A stretch of DNA of 64,000 nucleotides from contig NZ_JACHIN010000001.1 of the NCBI RefSeq assembly GCF_014203235.1, forward strand, positions 372,001 through 436,000, in the 5' to 3' direction. The notes under the pieces are model-generated. The model was not told the origin of the DNA and ran no database searches. It worked only from the letters and a program-made list of their open reading frames with translations. Position 1 is the stretch's first letter; each line of letters opens with the position of its first letter. Position numbers and translations under genes: made by a program. Shown here in pieces: positions 33,578 through 41,149 of the stretch. This DNA comes from Nonomuraea endophytica. GTDB taxonomy: Bacteria; Actinomycetota; Actinomycetes; Streptosporangiales; Streptosporangiaceae.

Positions 33578-34969
33578 ATGATCACTAATATCCCGTTCGG
33601 GGAGAAGCATGCACAGTTGAGCATCTTCGAGCCGAGTGAGGGGACCCTGGTGGTCGTGCCCTCGCTCTCCCTTCCACAGGATGAGCTGCGCCGGATCACC
33701 GGCGCGAGGTGCTACGAGGAGCGGCTCCTGTTCCTCCTGCTGACGCTCCGCAGGCCCGGGGTCAAGGTGGTCTACGTCTCCTCCGCCCCCGTGGATCCGG
33801 ACATCGTCTCCTACTACTTCGGCTTCTTACCCGACCCGGATGACGCCGCCAGGCGGCTGACGATGATCAGCCTGGACGACACCCGCTCCCAGCCGCTCAC
33901 CAGAACGCTGCTCGCCCGGCCCGAGGTACTGCGCCGGATACGCAAGGCGATCGACGGCGACGCGTGGATGGTCCCGTTCGTGATGAGCGACCTGGAGGAA
34001 CGGCTGGCGTCGTCGCTCAACGTGCCCATCTACGGCCCGGCCATGTCGCTGGCCTACTACGGCTCCAAGAGCGGCGCCCGCGAGGTCGGCACGGAGGCCG
34101 CGGTGCCCATGGCGCGCGGCTTCGGCGACCTGCACCACCAGGGCGAGATCGAGGACGCGGTCTTCTCGCTGCCCGGCGAGCGCGTCATAGTCAAGCTGAA
34201 CGACGGCTACTCCGGGCTCGGGAACGCGATCGTCACCAAGAGCGACTGGTCACGGACACGCTTCTCCGCCGACGGCGAGACGTGGGAGACCTTCTCCGCC
34301 AAGATCACCGAGCGCGGGGCGGTGGTGGAGGAGTTCATCGAGCACCGGCCGCTGTTCTTCCCCAGCGCGCTGGCCAGGATCACGCCCGGCGGGCACCACG
34401 CCGTCGTGGCCACCCACGACCAGGTGCTCGGCGGCCCCAACGCCGACGTCTACCAGGGCTGCACGTTCCCGGCCCGCTCCGAGTACCGGCACGAGGTGGG
34501 CGAGTCGGCCGCCAGGATCGCCGCGATCCTCGCCGAGCGCGGCGTGGTGGGACTGTTCGGGATGGACTTCTTCGCGCTCAAGGCCGATTCCGGGTACGCG
34601 GCCCTGCTGTGCGAGATCAACCTGCGGATAGGCGGGACCACGCACCCGTTCGGCGCGGCGCTGCTGACCACCGGCGCCACCTACGATCCGGCCACCGGGC
34701 TGCTGATGGACGGCACGCAACCCAAGTACTACACGGCCACGGACAACTGCTCGGCGGCGTGCCTGCGCGGGCGCACGCCGGGCGAGGTGGTGCGCATGGT
34801 GGAGGAGCGTGGGCTCGGGTTCGACGCGGCCCGCCGTACCGGGAACGTGCTGCATCTGCTCGGGGCCATCCCCGAGCACGGCAAGCTGGGCTTCACCTCG
34901 ATCGGCAACTCGCGCGACGAGGCCGACGAACTCCACCGGGCCACGCGGCTGGCCCTCTGCGGCGGTTAG
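33578..34969 (+). CDS. ATP-grasp peptide ligase, PGM1 (pheganomycin ligase)-related
   Basis: Predicted ATP-dependent ligase joining an amino acid or peptide carboxyl to an amine through an acyl-phosphate; PGM1 couples a non-ribosomal amino acid to ribosomal peptides. In 463 aa, the pre-ATP-grasp domain (TLVVVPSLSLPQDELRRITG, YEERLLFLLLTL, VVYVSSAPVDPDIVSYYFG) precedes the ATP-grasp core. The core has VIVKLNDGYSGLGN (203-216), VVEEFIEHRP (249-258), GMDFF (328-332) and EINLRIGGTTHP (346-357, Mg-binding Glu/Asn). A PGM1_C-type tail follows from about residue 375. Start choice is uncertain: ATG 33578 is preferred, with ATG 33539 or TTG 33467 possible; none has a good ribosome-binding site. No peptide natural-product cluster surrounds it. 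Confidence 0.82.
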   Translation: MITNIPFGEKHAQLSIFEPSEGTLVVVPSLSLPQDELRRITGARCYEERLLFLLLTLRRPGVKVVYVSSAPVDPDIVSYYFGFLPDPDDAARRLTMISLDDTRSQPLTRTLLARPEVLRRIRKAIDGDAWMVPFVMSDLEERLASSLNVPIYGPAMSLAYYGSKSGAREVGTEAAVPMARGFGDLHHQGEIEDAVFSLPGERVIVKLNDGYSGLGNAIVTKSDWSRTRFSADGETWETFSAKITERGAVVEEFIEHRPLFFPSALARITPGGHHAVVATHDQVLGGPNADVYQGCTFPARSEYRHEVGESAARIAAILAERGVVGLFGMDFFALKADSGYAALLCEINLRIGGTTHPFGAALLTTGATYDPATGLLMDGTQPKYYTATDNCSAACLRGRTPGEVVRMVEERGLGFDAARRTGNVLHLLGAIPEHGKLGFTSIGNSRDEADELHRATRLALCGG

Positions 34970-35178
34970 CCGGACTTCGGGCGGCGGCTGCTTCTGAGGC
35001 CCTTCCATCCGATGATTCCCACGATCACGGCCAGCACGAGGTTGACGGCGATCAGGATGCCGTGGACCACGTAGAAGCTGGTTTTGTGCCCGTCTGCCAG
35101 GTTAAACCCAAGGTTGATCCACTCGAAGATCATGAACGCGCCGAGCGCGACCAGGAATCCGGCGATCTTTCGCGACAT
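34966..35178 (-). CDS. SCO4848-like small integral membrane protein
   Basis: A 70-aa protein with two membrane helices (about 4-26 and 38-60) and a basic tail. It begins MSRKIAGFLVALGAFMIFEW and contains GHKTSFYVVHGILIAVNLVLA. It matches from memory the conserved actinobacterial membrane protein SCO4848, which neighbours a D-Ala-D-Ala carboxypeptidase in Streptomyces as here. ATG 35178 follows GAGAAG at 5 bases; a GTG two codons earlier is possible. Its stop overlaps the ligase stop by 4 bases. Function unknown. Confidence 0.8.
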   Translation of the reverse strand: MSRKIAGFLVALGAFMIFEWINLGFNLADGHKTSFYVVHGILIAVNLVLAVIVGIIGWKGLRSSRRPKSG

Positions 35179-35261
35179 AACCACTTCTCTAGTATCAGGG
35201 GCGGATCATCGGGGGATGTGACCGCACATGGGCTACGACTCGAAGCTACGCTGAGACCGCC

Positions 35262-36380
35262 ATGTGGACGAAACTGGTGCCGGCCACGGCACTCCTCGCG
35301 ACGGTCTCCCTGACCGCATATGCGGGCGCGCCTGCCGGTGCGGCCGCGACTTCCGGCGGCCCGATCGGCGGCGACCGGCTCGGCGGCCGCGGGCTCGTCG
35401 TGCCGGACGGCGTCAAGGCGCCGCCCAAGACCAAGGCCACGTCCTTCCTGATCGCGGAGGCGGAGACCGGGCAGGTGCTGGCGGCCAAGAACCCGCACGG
35501 CCGTTTCCTTCCTGCCAGCACGCTCAAGACGCTGACCGCGCTCACGCTCATCCCCAAGCTTGAGGCGGGCAAGACGATCAAGCCAAGCTCGAACGCCGTC
35601 AACCAGGAGGGTTCCGCGGTCGGTCTGTCCACCAAGCCGATCTACAAGGTGCACGACCTGTTCCGCGCGCTGATGATGTCCTCCGGGAACGATGCCGCGA
35701 TGGCGCTGGCCGAGGCCAACGGCGGCCTGGCCAAGACCATGCGGGACATGAACGCCGAGGCCAAGCGCCTGCAGGCCAACGACACGGTGGCCAAGACGCC
35801 GAGCGGCCTGGACAAGCCGGGCCAGAGCAGTTCCGCGTACGACCTGGCGCTGATCGCCCGAGCCGGCCTCGCCAACCCCGATTTCAGGCGATATATCAGC
35901 ACTAAGACCGCCAAATTCCCCGCGCCGAAGAAGTTCTACGAGATCAGCAACCACAACAAGCTGCTCTGGCGCTACAAGGGCATGGTCGGCGTCAAGAACG
36001 GCTGGACGTCCAAGGCCCTCGGCAGCTTCGTCGGCGCCGCCAGCCGCGACGGCCGCACGATCATCGTGACGATCATGCGGCACGAGGGCTACTTCTGGGA
36101 GGAAGTGGAGAAGCTGCTCGACTGGGGCTTCGCCGCCCGCGGCAAGGTCACGCCCGTCGGCCAGCTGGTGGACCCGCTGCCCGTCCAGGCCGAGCCCGTC
36201 CAGCAGCAGGCCACGGCCTCCCAGCCGCCCGTGAGCGCCCCGCTGCTCGACTCGGCCGCGGCCAAGCAGACCGACACGAGCCGGACGGTCGGCATGGCCG
36301 TGATCGGCGGCGGGCTGTTCTTCGGGCTGGTGTGGCTGGGCTTCGGCATCTTCCGCAGAAGGAGCAGGGCCAGGTCCTGA
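35262..36380 (+). CDS. D-alanyl-D-alanine carboxypeptidase (peptidase S11)
   Basis: A membrane-anchored serine peptidase trimming the terminal D-Ala of peptidoglycan stem peptides, 372 aa. A signal sequence (about 1-28) precedes the catalytic domain with SxxK in PASTLKTL (about 85-92, nucleophile Ser), the SGN triad in MMSSGNDAA (about 143-151) and KNGWT (about 247-251, in the place of KTG). A Gln/Pro/Ala linker and a C-terminal membrane helix (GMAVIGGGLFFGLVWLGFGIF) with a basic tail anchor it. KNG for KTG occurs in actinobacterial relatives. Its 3' end is part of a repeat (36354-36450). Confidence 0.92.
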   Translation: MWTKLVPATALLATVSLTAYAGAPAGAAATSGGPIGGDRLGGRGLVVPDGVKAPPKTKATSFLIAEAETGQVLAAKNPHGRFLPASTLKTLTALTLIPKLEAGKTIKPSSNAVNQEGSAVGLSTKPIYKVHDLFRALMMSSGNDAAMALAEANGGLAKTMRDMNAEAKRLQANDTVAKTPSGLDKPGQSSSAYDLALIARAGLANPDFRRYISTKTAKFPAPKKFYEISNHNKLLWRYKGMVGVKNGWTSKALGSFVGAASRDGRTIIVTIMRHEGYFWEEVEKLLDWGFAARGKVTPVGQLVDPLPVQAEPVQQQATASQPPVSAPLLDSAAAKQTDTSRTVGMAVIGGGLFFGLVWLGFGIFRRRSRARS

Positions 36381-36450
36381 GCGCCCGCGGACGCAGAACG
36401 GCCAGGTCCTGATCGTCCGCCGGCGGGACAAGGGGCAGGTCCTGGCGCCG
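36354..36450. repeat. Degenerate tandem duplication of a gene 3' end
   Basis: The sequence around the S11 peptidase stop (GGCCAGGTCCTGA) recurs twice downstream: unit 1 about 36354-36391, unit 2 about 36392-36421 (CGCAGAACGGCCAGGTCCTG), unit 3 about 36422-36450 (GGGCAGGTCCTGG). Units have diverged in length and sequence. The array ends 5 bases before the stop of the convergent YihY gene. Confidence 0.7.
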
Positions 36451-36455
36451 GCTTC

Positions 36456-37397
36456 TCACGTCTGCTCGCCGTTGCCGTTCGAGGGTATCGGGGTGGGTGA
36501 GGGCGGTGGGGCGAAGCCGGTGGTGGCGGTCCAGGCCGCGACGTACAGGACCAGCCGGGCGGAGAAGTTGATCCAGATCAACAGCCCGACCAGCACCGCG
36601 AACGTGCCGTAGACCGGGTTGCTCAGCGTGTGGCTCAGCAGCAGCGTGGCCAGCTGCTTGAGCAACCCGAAGCCGATCGCGCCCAGCAGCGCGCCCTGGG
36701 CGATCGCCTTGAACGGCCGGGTCGGCCGCGCCACCCAGCCCAGGAAGATCACAAACAGCAGCCAGTCGGCGGCCACGCTGGCCAGCAGCCCGACCAGCCA
36801 CACCGAGCCCGTCGCGGCCGGATCGTCGTGCTGGAAGCCCAGCCACGCGGTGACCTTGCTGGTCGCCGAGGAGGTGAGCACGGCCACTCCGGCCGACACC
36901 AGCATGGTCACGCCGATCAGCAGCAGCGAGCTCAGGTCGCGCAGCTTGCCGAGGAAGAAGTTCAGCGGCGCGGCCGTGGTCATCGACATCTCCCGCAGCG
37001 CCCCGCGCAGCGCGTCGATCGCGCCGAGCCCGGCGTACAGCAGGCCCAGCAGACCGATGATCCCGGCGGTGGCCTTGGACTGGGCGATGTCCTCCAGGTT
37101 CAGCGCGGGGGCCAGTCCCGGCAGCTGTTCGGCGATCACCTGCTTGAGCGCCAGCTCAAGCTCGGGGCTCACCGACAGGACGTAGCCGAACACCGCGTAG
37201 GCCAGCGCCATCAGCGGGAAGAACGACAGGAACGCGAAGTAGGTGACCGCTCCGGCCAGCCGGTCGCCGAACTGCAACTGGTAGCGCTGGACCGTCCTGA
37301 TCAGGTGGTCGACGCCCGGCCGGCGTACCCTCCAGTGGTCCACGGTCCGCATCGCACGCTCGCGCCACGTCGCGGCCTTCTCGATCAGGTTCGCCAT
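36456..37397 (-). CDS. YihY/virulence factor BrkB family membrane protein
   Basis: A 313-aa inner-membrane protein with about six helices. Family landmarks are VQRYQLQFGDRLAGAVTYFAFLSFFPLMALAYAVFGYVL (about 38-76), GIIGLLGLLYAGLGAIDALRGALREM (about 110-135), LLKQLATLLL and VYGTFAVLVGLLIWINFSARLVLYVAAW (about 255-285). The molecular function of the family is unresolved; the old RNase BN label is incorrect. In Streptomyces the homologue (SCO4849) also sits beside the S11 peptidase and SCO4848-like genes. Confidence 0.9.
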   Translation of the reverse strand: MANLIEKAATWRERAMRTVDHWRVRRPGVDHLIRTVQRYQLQFGDRLAGAVTYFAFLSFFPLMALAYAVFGYVLSVSPELELALKQVIAEQLPGLAPALNLEDIAQSKATAGIIGLLGLLYAGLGAIDALRGALREMSMTTAAPLNFFLGKLRDLSSLLLIGVTMLVSAGVAVLTSSATSKVTAWLGFQHDDPAATGSVWLVGLLASVAADWLLFVIFLGWVARPTRPFKAIAQGALLGAIGFGLLKQLATLLLSHTLSNPVYGTFAVLVGLLIWINFSARLVLYVAAWTATTGFAPPPSPTPIPSNGNGEQT

Positions 37398-37532
37398 CGC
37401 TCGGGAAACTCCAGCGCGTTCCGGTGGTCCTCCAAGGCGACTGCCCTGATGACGGTCGTTGTACCGGCCGCGGACCCGGCGATCAAGTGTGGCACTGCCC
37501 CGAGCCGCCCGGGGAGCAGGCCACGCCGGGGC

Positions 37533-38726
37533 TCAGGCGGGGATCAGCGCTCCGGCGCGCTTCACCACCCGGCCGGCGACCAGGACGGTCTCGACGGCGC
37601 TGGTGTCGGCGTTGAGGACGATCGCGCCGATGGGGTCGCGGGTGCCGGTCATGCCGGGGGTGTCGGTGCGCAGGAGCACGATGTCGGCCTGCTTGCCCGG
37701 GGTCAGCGAGCCGACGACGTCGGCGAGACCGACCGTCTGCGCACCGCCCATGGTCGCCATCCGCAGCACGTCCCGGGTGGTGAAGGCGAGGTTTCCCAGG
37801 CCGCGTTCCATCGCGAAGGCCGCGCGCATCAGGCTGAACATGTCGCCGGGCCCGCAGCTCACCGTGTCGGCGCTGAGCGAGACCGGCGCTCCGGCCGCGG
37901 CCGCCCGGCCGGTGATCGGGTAGCCGATGCCGAGCGTCAGCTCGTCGACCGGCGAGATCGAGACGCTGCCGCCGGTGTCGGCGATGAGCTTCAGGTCGTC
38001 GTCGGCGTAGTCGACGCCGTGGATGTAGGTGGTGGGCCGCTCCAGCAGGCCGTTGCCGTGCAGGAACGCCAGCGCCCGCCCGGCGCTGTCGGCGCCCTGG
38101 CTGCCGGCGTGGACGGTCACCGGGAGGTCCAGGTCGCGGGCGAGCCGCCACTCCCACAGGGCGCGTTCCTCGCCGGCGATCTCCGGGCCCAGGGCGGCGA
38201 TCGCCATGGTCAGCCGTCCCGGCGTGCGGAAGTGGGTGTCGCGTACGCGGCGGGCCTCGTCGCCCGGATCCTGGGGGTTGTAACCGAGGACGGCTCTGAT
38301 GCCCGATTCCCGGAGCCCGGCGACGAGCGCGTCGGAATGCTCCGGGGTGTGCGTCACCTGTGTCCAGTCGAGCAGGGTGGTCACTCCGGCGTCGAGGCAT
38401 TCGCGGGCCCCGGCCAGATTGCCCGCGTGCACGTCCTCGGGGGTGAGCGCGGGGGCCAGTTCGCCCAGGACGGTGCGGAAGTAGTCCTGGATGTCGCCGT
38501 CGGCCACCACCGCGCGGTAGGCGGCCTGCCAGGTGTGGCGGTGGCTGTCCACGAAACCGGGCAGCACCAGGCGGCCGGTGGCGTCGATGACCTCGACGTC
38601 CTCGGCGGTCAGGTTCTCGCCCACCGCCGCGATGGTCTCGCCGTCGACGAGCACGTCCAGCTCGCCGAGGACGGCCGCGGTGGGGTGGGTGTCGATGACG
38701 GTCCCGTTCTTGATCAGGATTCTCAT
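37533..38726 (-). CDS. Amidohydrolase family protein (cytosine deaminase/AtzF-like metal hydrolase)
   Basis: A TIM-barrel metal-dependent hydrolase of 397 aa. It has VIDATGRLVLPGFVDSHRHTW (metal HxH, about 57-64), LPVTVHAGSQGAD (metal His about 205), TYIHGVDYADD, SADTVSCGPGDMF (metal Asp about 280) and the tail TPGKQADIVLLR. The substrate is probably a deaminated or ring-opened nitrogen heterocycle. A MarR gene lies divergently 39 bases away with an A/T-rich palindrome between them, so the pair looks like a substrate-induced catabolic step (inference). Confidence 0.87.
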   Translation of the reverse strand: MRILIKNGTVIDTHPTAAVLGELDVLVDGETIAAVGENLTAEDVEVIDATGRLVLPGFVDSHRHTWQAAYRAVVADGDIQDYFRTVLGELAPALTPEDVHAGNLAGARECLDAGVTTLLDWTQVTHTPEHSDALVAGLRESGIRAVLGYNPQDPGDEARRVRDTHFRTPGRLTMAIAALGPEIAGEERALWEWRLARDLDLPVTVHAGSQGADSAGRALAFLHGNGLLERPTTYIHGVDYADDDLKLIADTGGSVSISPVDELTLGIGYPITGRAAAAGAPVSLSADTVSCGPGDMFSLMRAAFAMERGLGNLAFTTRDVLRMATMGGAQTVGLADVVGSLTPGKQADIVLLRTDTPGMTGTRDPIGAIVLNADTSAVETVLVAGRVVKRAGALIPA

Positions 38727-38747
38727 GACTCGAAGCCTATAGAGAAA

Positions 38748-38761
38748 GCTTTTAGAAAAGC
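38748..38761. promoter_or_regulatory. MarR operator between amidohydrolase and marR
   Basis: GCTTTTAGAAAAGC has perfect 6-base arms around AG and ends 4 bases before the MarR ATG. A -10-like TATAGA lies just before it at 38738-38743. It could repress both divergent genes. Confidence 0.6.
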
Positions 38762-38764
38762 AAT

Positions 38765-39295
38765 ATGGTGAGCGGTATTCTCGGTCGCGTGGAACATGAC
38801 GAGGTCGACGCGCTGGCCGCCCGCTGGGAGGCGGCGGGCATGGCGCCGTCCCTCATCGCGGGGCTCGAGCTCAGCAAGCGGATGTCGCGGATCAACATGC
38901 TGTTCGAGCAGGCGCTCAAGGGGGAACTGGCCGCGCTCGGGCTCACCTACGCGGAGTTCGACGTGCTGGCCGCTCTTGCGCGTACGGCACCGCCGTACCG
39001 GATGAAGCCCAGTGAGCTGGCCCGATCGCTGATGCTCACCTCGGGCGGGACCAGCAACGTGCTCCAGCGGCTGACCACGGCCGGGTACGTCGAGCGCTCG
39101 GCCGACGACGGCGACGGGCGCAGCCGGTGGGTGCAGCTCACCCCCGAGGGGCTGAAGGTCGCCACCTCGGCGCTGGACACGGCCGTGCGCGCCAACACGG
39201 ACGTGCTGGCGGGGGTGCCCGAGCCCGTGGTACGGCAGGCGGCCGACGCACTGCGCGAGATCCTGCTGATCGTCGGCAGGCGACGCGTGCGCTAG
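38765..39295 (+). CDS. MarR family transcriptional regulator
   Basis: A 176-aa winged-helix regulator. The DNA-binding core is LTYAEFDVLAALARTAPPYRMKPSELARSLMLTSGGTSNVLQRLTTAGYVER (about 60-111), with wing DDGDGRSRWVQLTPEG. It is divergent from the amidohydrolase, its probable target. ATG 38765 has only a weak ribosome-binding site, so initiation at the GTG two codons downstream of it, or later, cannot be excluded. The 3' end is the first unit of a tandem duplication. Confidence 0.88.
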   Translation: MVSGILGRVEHDEVDALAARWEAAGMAPSLIAGLELSKRMSRINMLFEQALKGELAALGLTYAEFDVLAALARTAPPYRMKPSELARSLMLTSGGTSNVLQRLTTAGYVERSADDGDGRSRWVQLTPEGLKVATSALDTAVRANTDVLAGVPEPVVRQAADALREILLIVGRRRVR

Positions 39296-39380
39296 CCGAC
39301 GCTGATCACCTGCAGGCGGGTGCGCTGGCCGACGCTGATCGTCGGGAGGCGGGCGCCAGCCGGAGCGCGGGGTGCGCTAG
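39266..39380. repeat. Tandem duplication of the marR 3' end across a convergent junction
   Basis: Units at 39266-39301, 39302-39334 and about 39335-39368 start CTGATC(G/A), continue GGCAGGCG-like and contain (G/C)TGCGCTAG or a variant. A last fragment GGTGCGCTAGG holds the CTA that is the stop of the convergent GlxA-like gene. The same short element thus supplies both genes' stops. Confidence 0.8.
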
Positions 39381-40312
39381 GCGGACCAGGTTCTGCGGTA
39401 TTCGCGGGGTGAGACCTTGCGGCGGTCCACGAACCGCTCCCTGAGCAGGGCGGCGGAGCCGTAACCGGTCCTTCTGGCGATCTCCTCGATCGACAGGGTG
39501 GTCGTGACCAGCAGTTCCTCGGCCAAGTCGAGGCGCTGGGCCTGCAACCAGGCGTGCGGCGAACCGCCCGTGGCCGCCTTGAACCGGCGCGCGAACGTCC
39601 GCCTGCTCATCAACGCCCTGGCAGCCAGCTCGTCGATCGACACCCGCCGGTCCAGGTGCCCGCGAGCCCAGCCGAGCACTCCGGCCAGCCGTTCGTCGTC
39701 GCCGTCGGCGGGGACCGGGGCGGCCACGTACTGCGCCTGCCCGCCCTCGCGGTGCGGAGGCGTGACCATCTCCCTGGCGATCGTGTTGGCCCTGGCCGGG
39801 CCGTGCTCGCGCCTGATCAGGTGGAGTCCCAGGTCGATGCCGGCCGCGGCGCCCGCCCCCGTGAGAACCCGCCCCTCGTCCACGTAAAGCTCGGCCGCCG
39901 TGATCCTGACCCCCGGATGCCGCGCGGCCAATTCCCCCGCGAACCGCCAGTGCGTGGTGGCCCGCCGCCCCTCCAGCAGCCCGGCGGCGGCCAGCCCGAA
40001 GACGCCGACACAGTGCGCCGCCAAGATCGCCCCACGCTCATGGGCGGCCCTGAAGGCATCCAGCACCGCCTCCGGCGGCGTCGTCCGGAAGGCGTCGCCG
40101 GGCAACGACAGCACCAGATCGGCCGAGGCCAGCCGTTCCAGCCCATGCTCGACCGGCAGCCGCAGCCCGAGGTCGGTCCGCACCGGCCCCGGCCGCGCGC
40201 CGCACACCGCGAAGTCGAACCCGCCGAACAGCTCGCCCACGACGCCCAGCCCGAGCGCCGTCACCCCGTCAGGCGCATAGGCCGCGACCGTAGTGAATCC
40301 CATGGATGGCAT
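39377..40312 (-). CDS. GlxA-like AraC family regulator with DJ-1/PfpI domain
   Basis: A 311-aa regulator: a class I glutamine-amidotransferase-like (DJ-1/PfpI) domain (about 1-190), then an AraC double helix-turn-helix (about 210-308; RRVSIDELAARALMSRRTFARRFKAATGGSPHAWLQAQR...IEEIARRTGYGSAALLRERF). The conserved-cysteine region reads AAHCVGVFGLAAAGLLEGRRATTHW. The start is uncertain: ATG 40312 lies just before the PfpI strand and has AAGGCGG upstream, while ATG 40333 and 40360 are possible. It is divergent from a metallo-hydrolase, its probable target. Confidence 0.85.
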   Translation of the reverse strand: MPSMGFTTVAAYAPDGVTALGLGVVGELFGGFDFAVCGARPGPVRTDLGLRLPVEHGLERLASADLVLSLPGDAFRTTPPEAVLDAFRAAHERGAILAAHCVGVFGLAAAGLLEGRRATTHWRFAGELAARHPGVRITAAELYVDEGRVLTGAGAAAGIDLGLHLIRREHGPARANTIAREMVTPPHREGGQAQYVAAPVPADGDDERLAGVLGWARGHLDRRVSIDELAARALMSRRTFARRFKAATGGSPHAWLQAQRLDLAEELLVTTTLSIEEIARRTGYGSAALLRERFVDRRKVSPREYRRTWSA

Positions 40313-40377
40313 GAATACCGCCTTCGACGGCATATTGGCCACTTTTTCGCCATCGGTCATCCCGACATGCTTGCCCC

Positions 40378-40974
40378 ATGAGCACCGAAGCGCCCCGCGA
40401 ACGCACCGCCGTCCACCACATCCTGCACGTCGGCTACACGAGCTCGACCGGCCCCGGCGTCGCCGCCACCGTCTCCTACATCACCGACGGCGACCTGCAC
40501 ATCGTGTTCGACCCGGGCATGGTGGCCGACCCGGCCGCCATCACCAAGCCGCTCGCCGACCTCGGCCTCTCCCTCGCCGACATCACCGACGTCATCCTCA
40601 GCCACCACCACCCCGACAACATCATGAACGCCGGCCTGTTCCCCCAAGCCCGCGTCCACGACCACAAGGCCGTCTACCAGGGCCACGCCTGGCACGACCG
40701 CGACCCCGACGGCCACGAACTGACCCCGTCCCTGAAGCTCCTGGCCACCCCCGGCCACAGCGCCGAGGACATCACCCTTCTCGCCGGTACGGCGGGCGGC
40801 GTCGTGGCCTTCGCCGGCGACCTGTGGTGGCGTCCCGACGGACCTGCCGAGGACCCGGTGGCGCCGGATCGCGAGCAGCTGCGGGCCAGCCGGGAGCGCG
40901 TGCTGGCGGCGGCGGACACGATCGTGCCCGGGCACGGCGCGCCGTTCCCGTCCTCACCGTCCGCGGTGCGCTGA
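40378..40974 (+). CDS. Metallo-beta-lactamase-fold hydrolase (MBLAC1-like) with variant motif
   Basis: A 198-aa cytoplasmic MBL-fold protein. Strands TVSYITDGDLHIVFDPGMVAD lead to the metal motif SHHHPDN (about 81-87), where the usual HxHxDH ends in Asn instead of His. Further metal ligands are TPGHSAED (about 123-130), AFAGDLWW (about 142) and PGHGAP (about 186). The loss of the last His of the first motif suggests a mononuclear or altered site. It is the likely target of the divergent GlxA-like regulator. Substrate unknown; a thioester or phosphate ester is possible. Confidence 0.8.
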   Translation: MSTEAPRERTAVHHILHVGYTSSTGPGVAATVSYITDGDLHIVFDPGMVADPAAITKPLADLGLSLADITDVILSHHHPDNIMNAGLFPQARVHDHKAVYQGHAWHDRDPDGHELTPSLKLLATPGHSAEDITLLAGTAGGVVAFAGDLWWRPDGPAEDPVAPDREQLRASRERVLAAADTIVPGHGAPFPSSPSAVR

Positions 40975-41149
40975 GGCCCGCGCCGGCCGGTACCCGCACC
41001 GTCCTGCAGCACCCCACACCCGTCGCTCACGCCTCCGCGACTGTCACACAACCAAGACACGCCGCGAACGAAGCGGGGTCACGACCGGCCGACAGTGGAC
41101 GAACCGGCCGGAGCTGACTGTGACTGGGCACGACGATGAAGGAGAAGGC

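Noticed and set aside
33456..35184. A complete pheganomycin-like biosynthetic cluster
   Set aside because: Only the ligase is present. Neighbours are an M20D hydrolase, an SCO4848-like protein and cell-wall genes; no phenylglycine-type or guanidino-amino-acid biosynthesis genes are seen.
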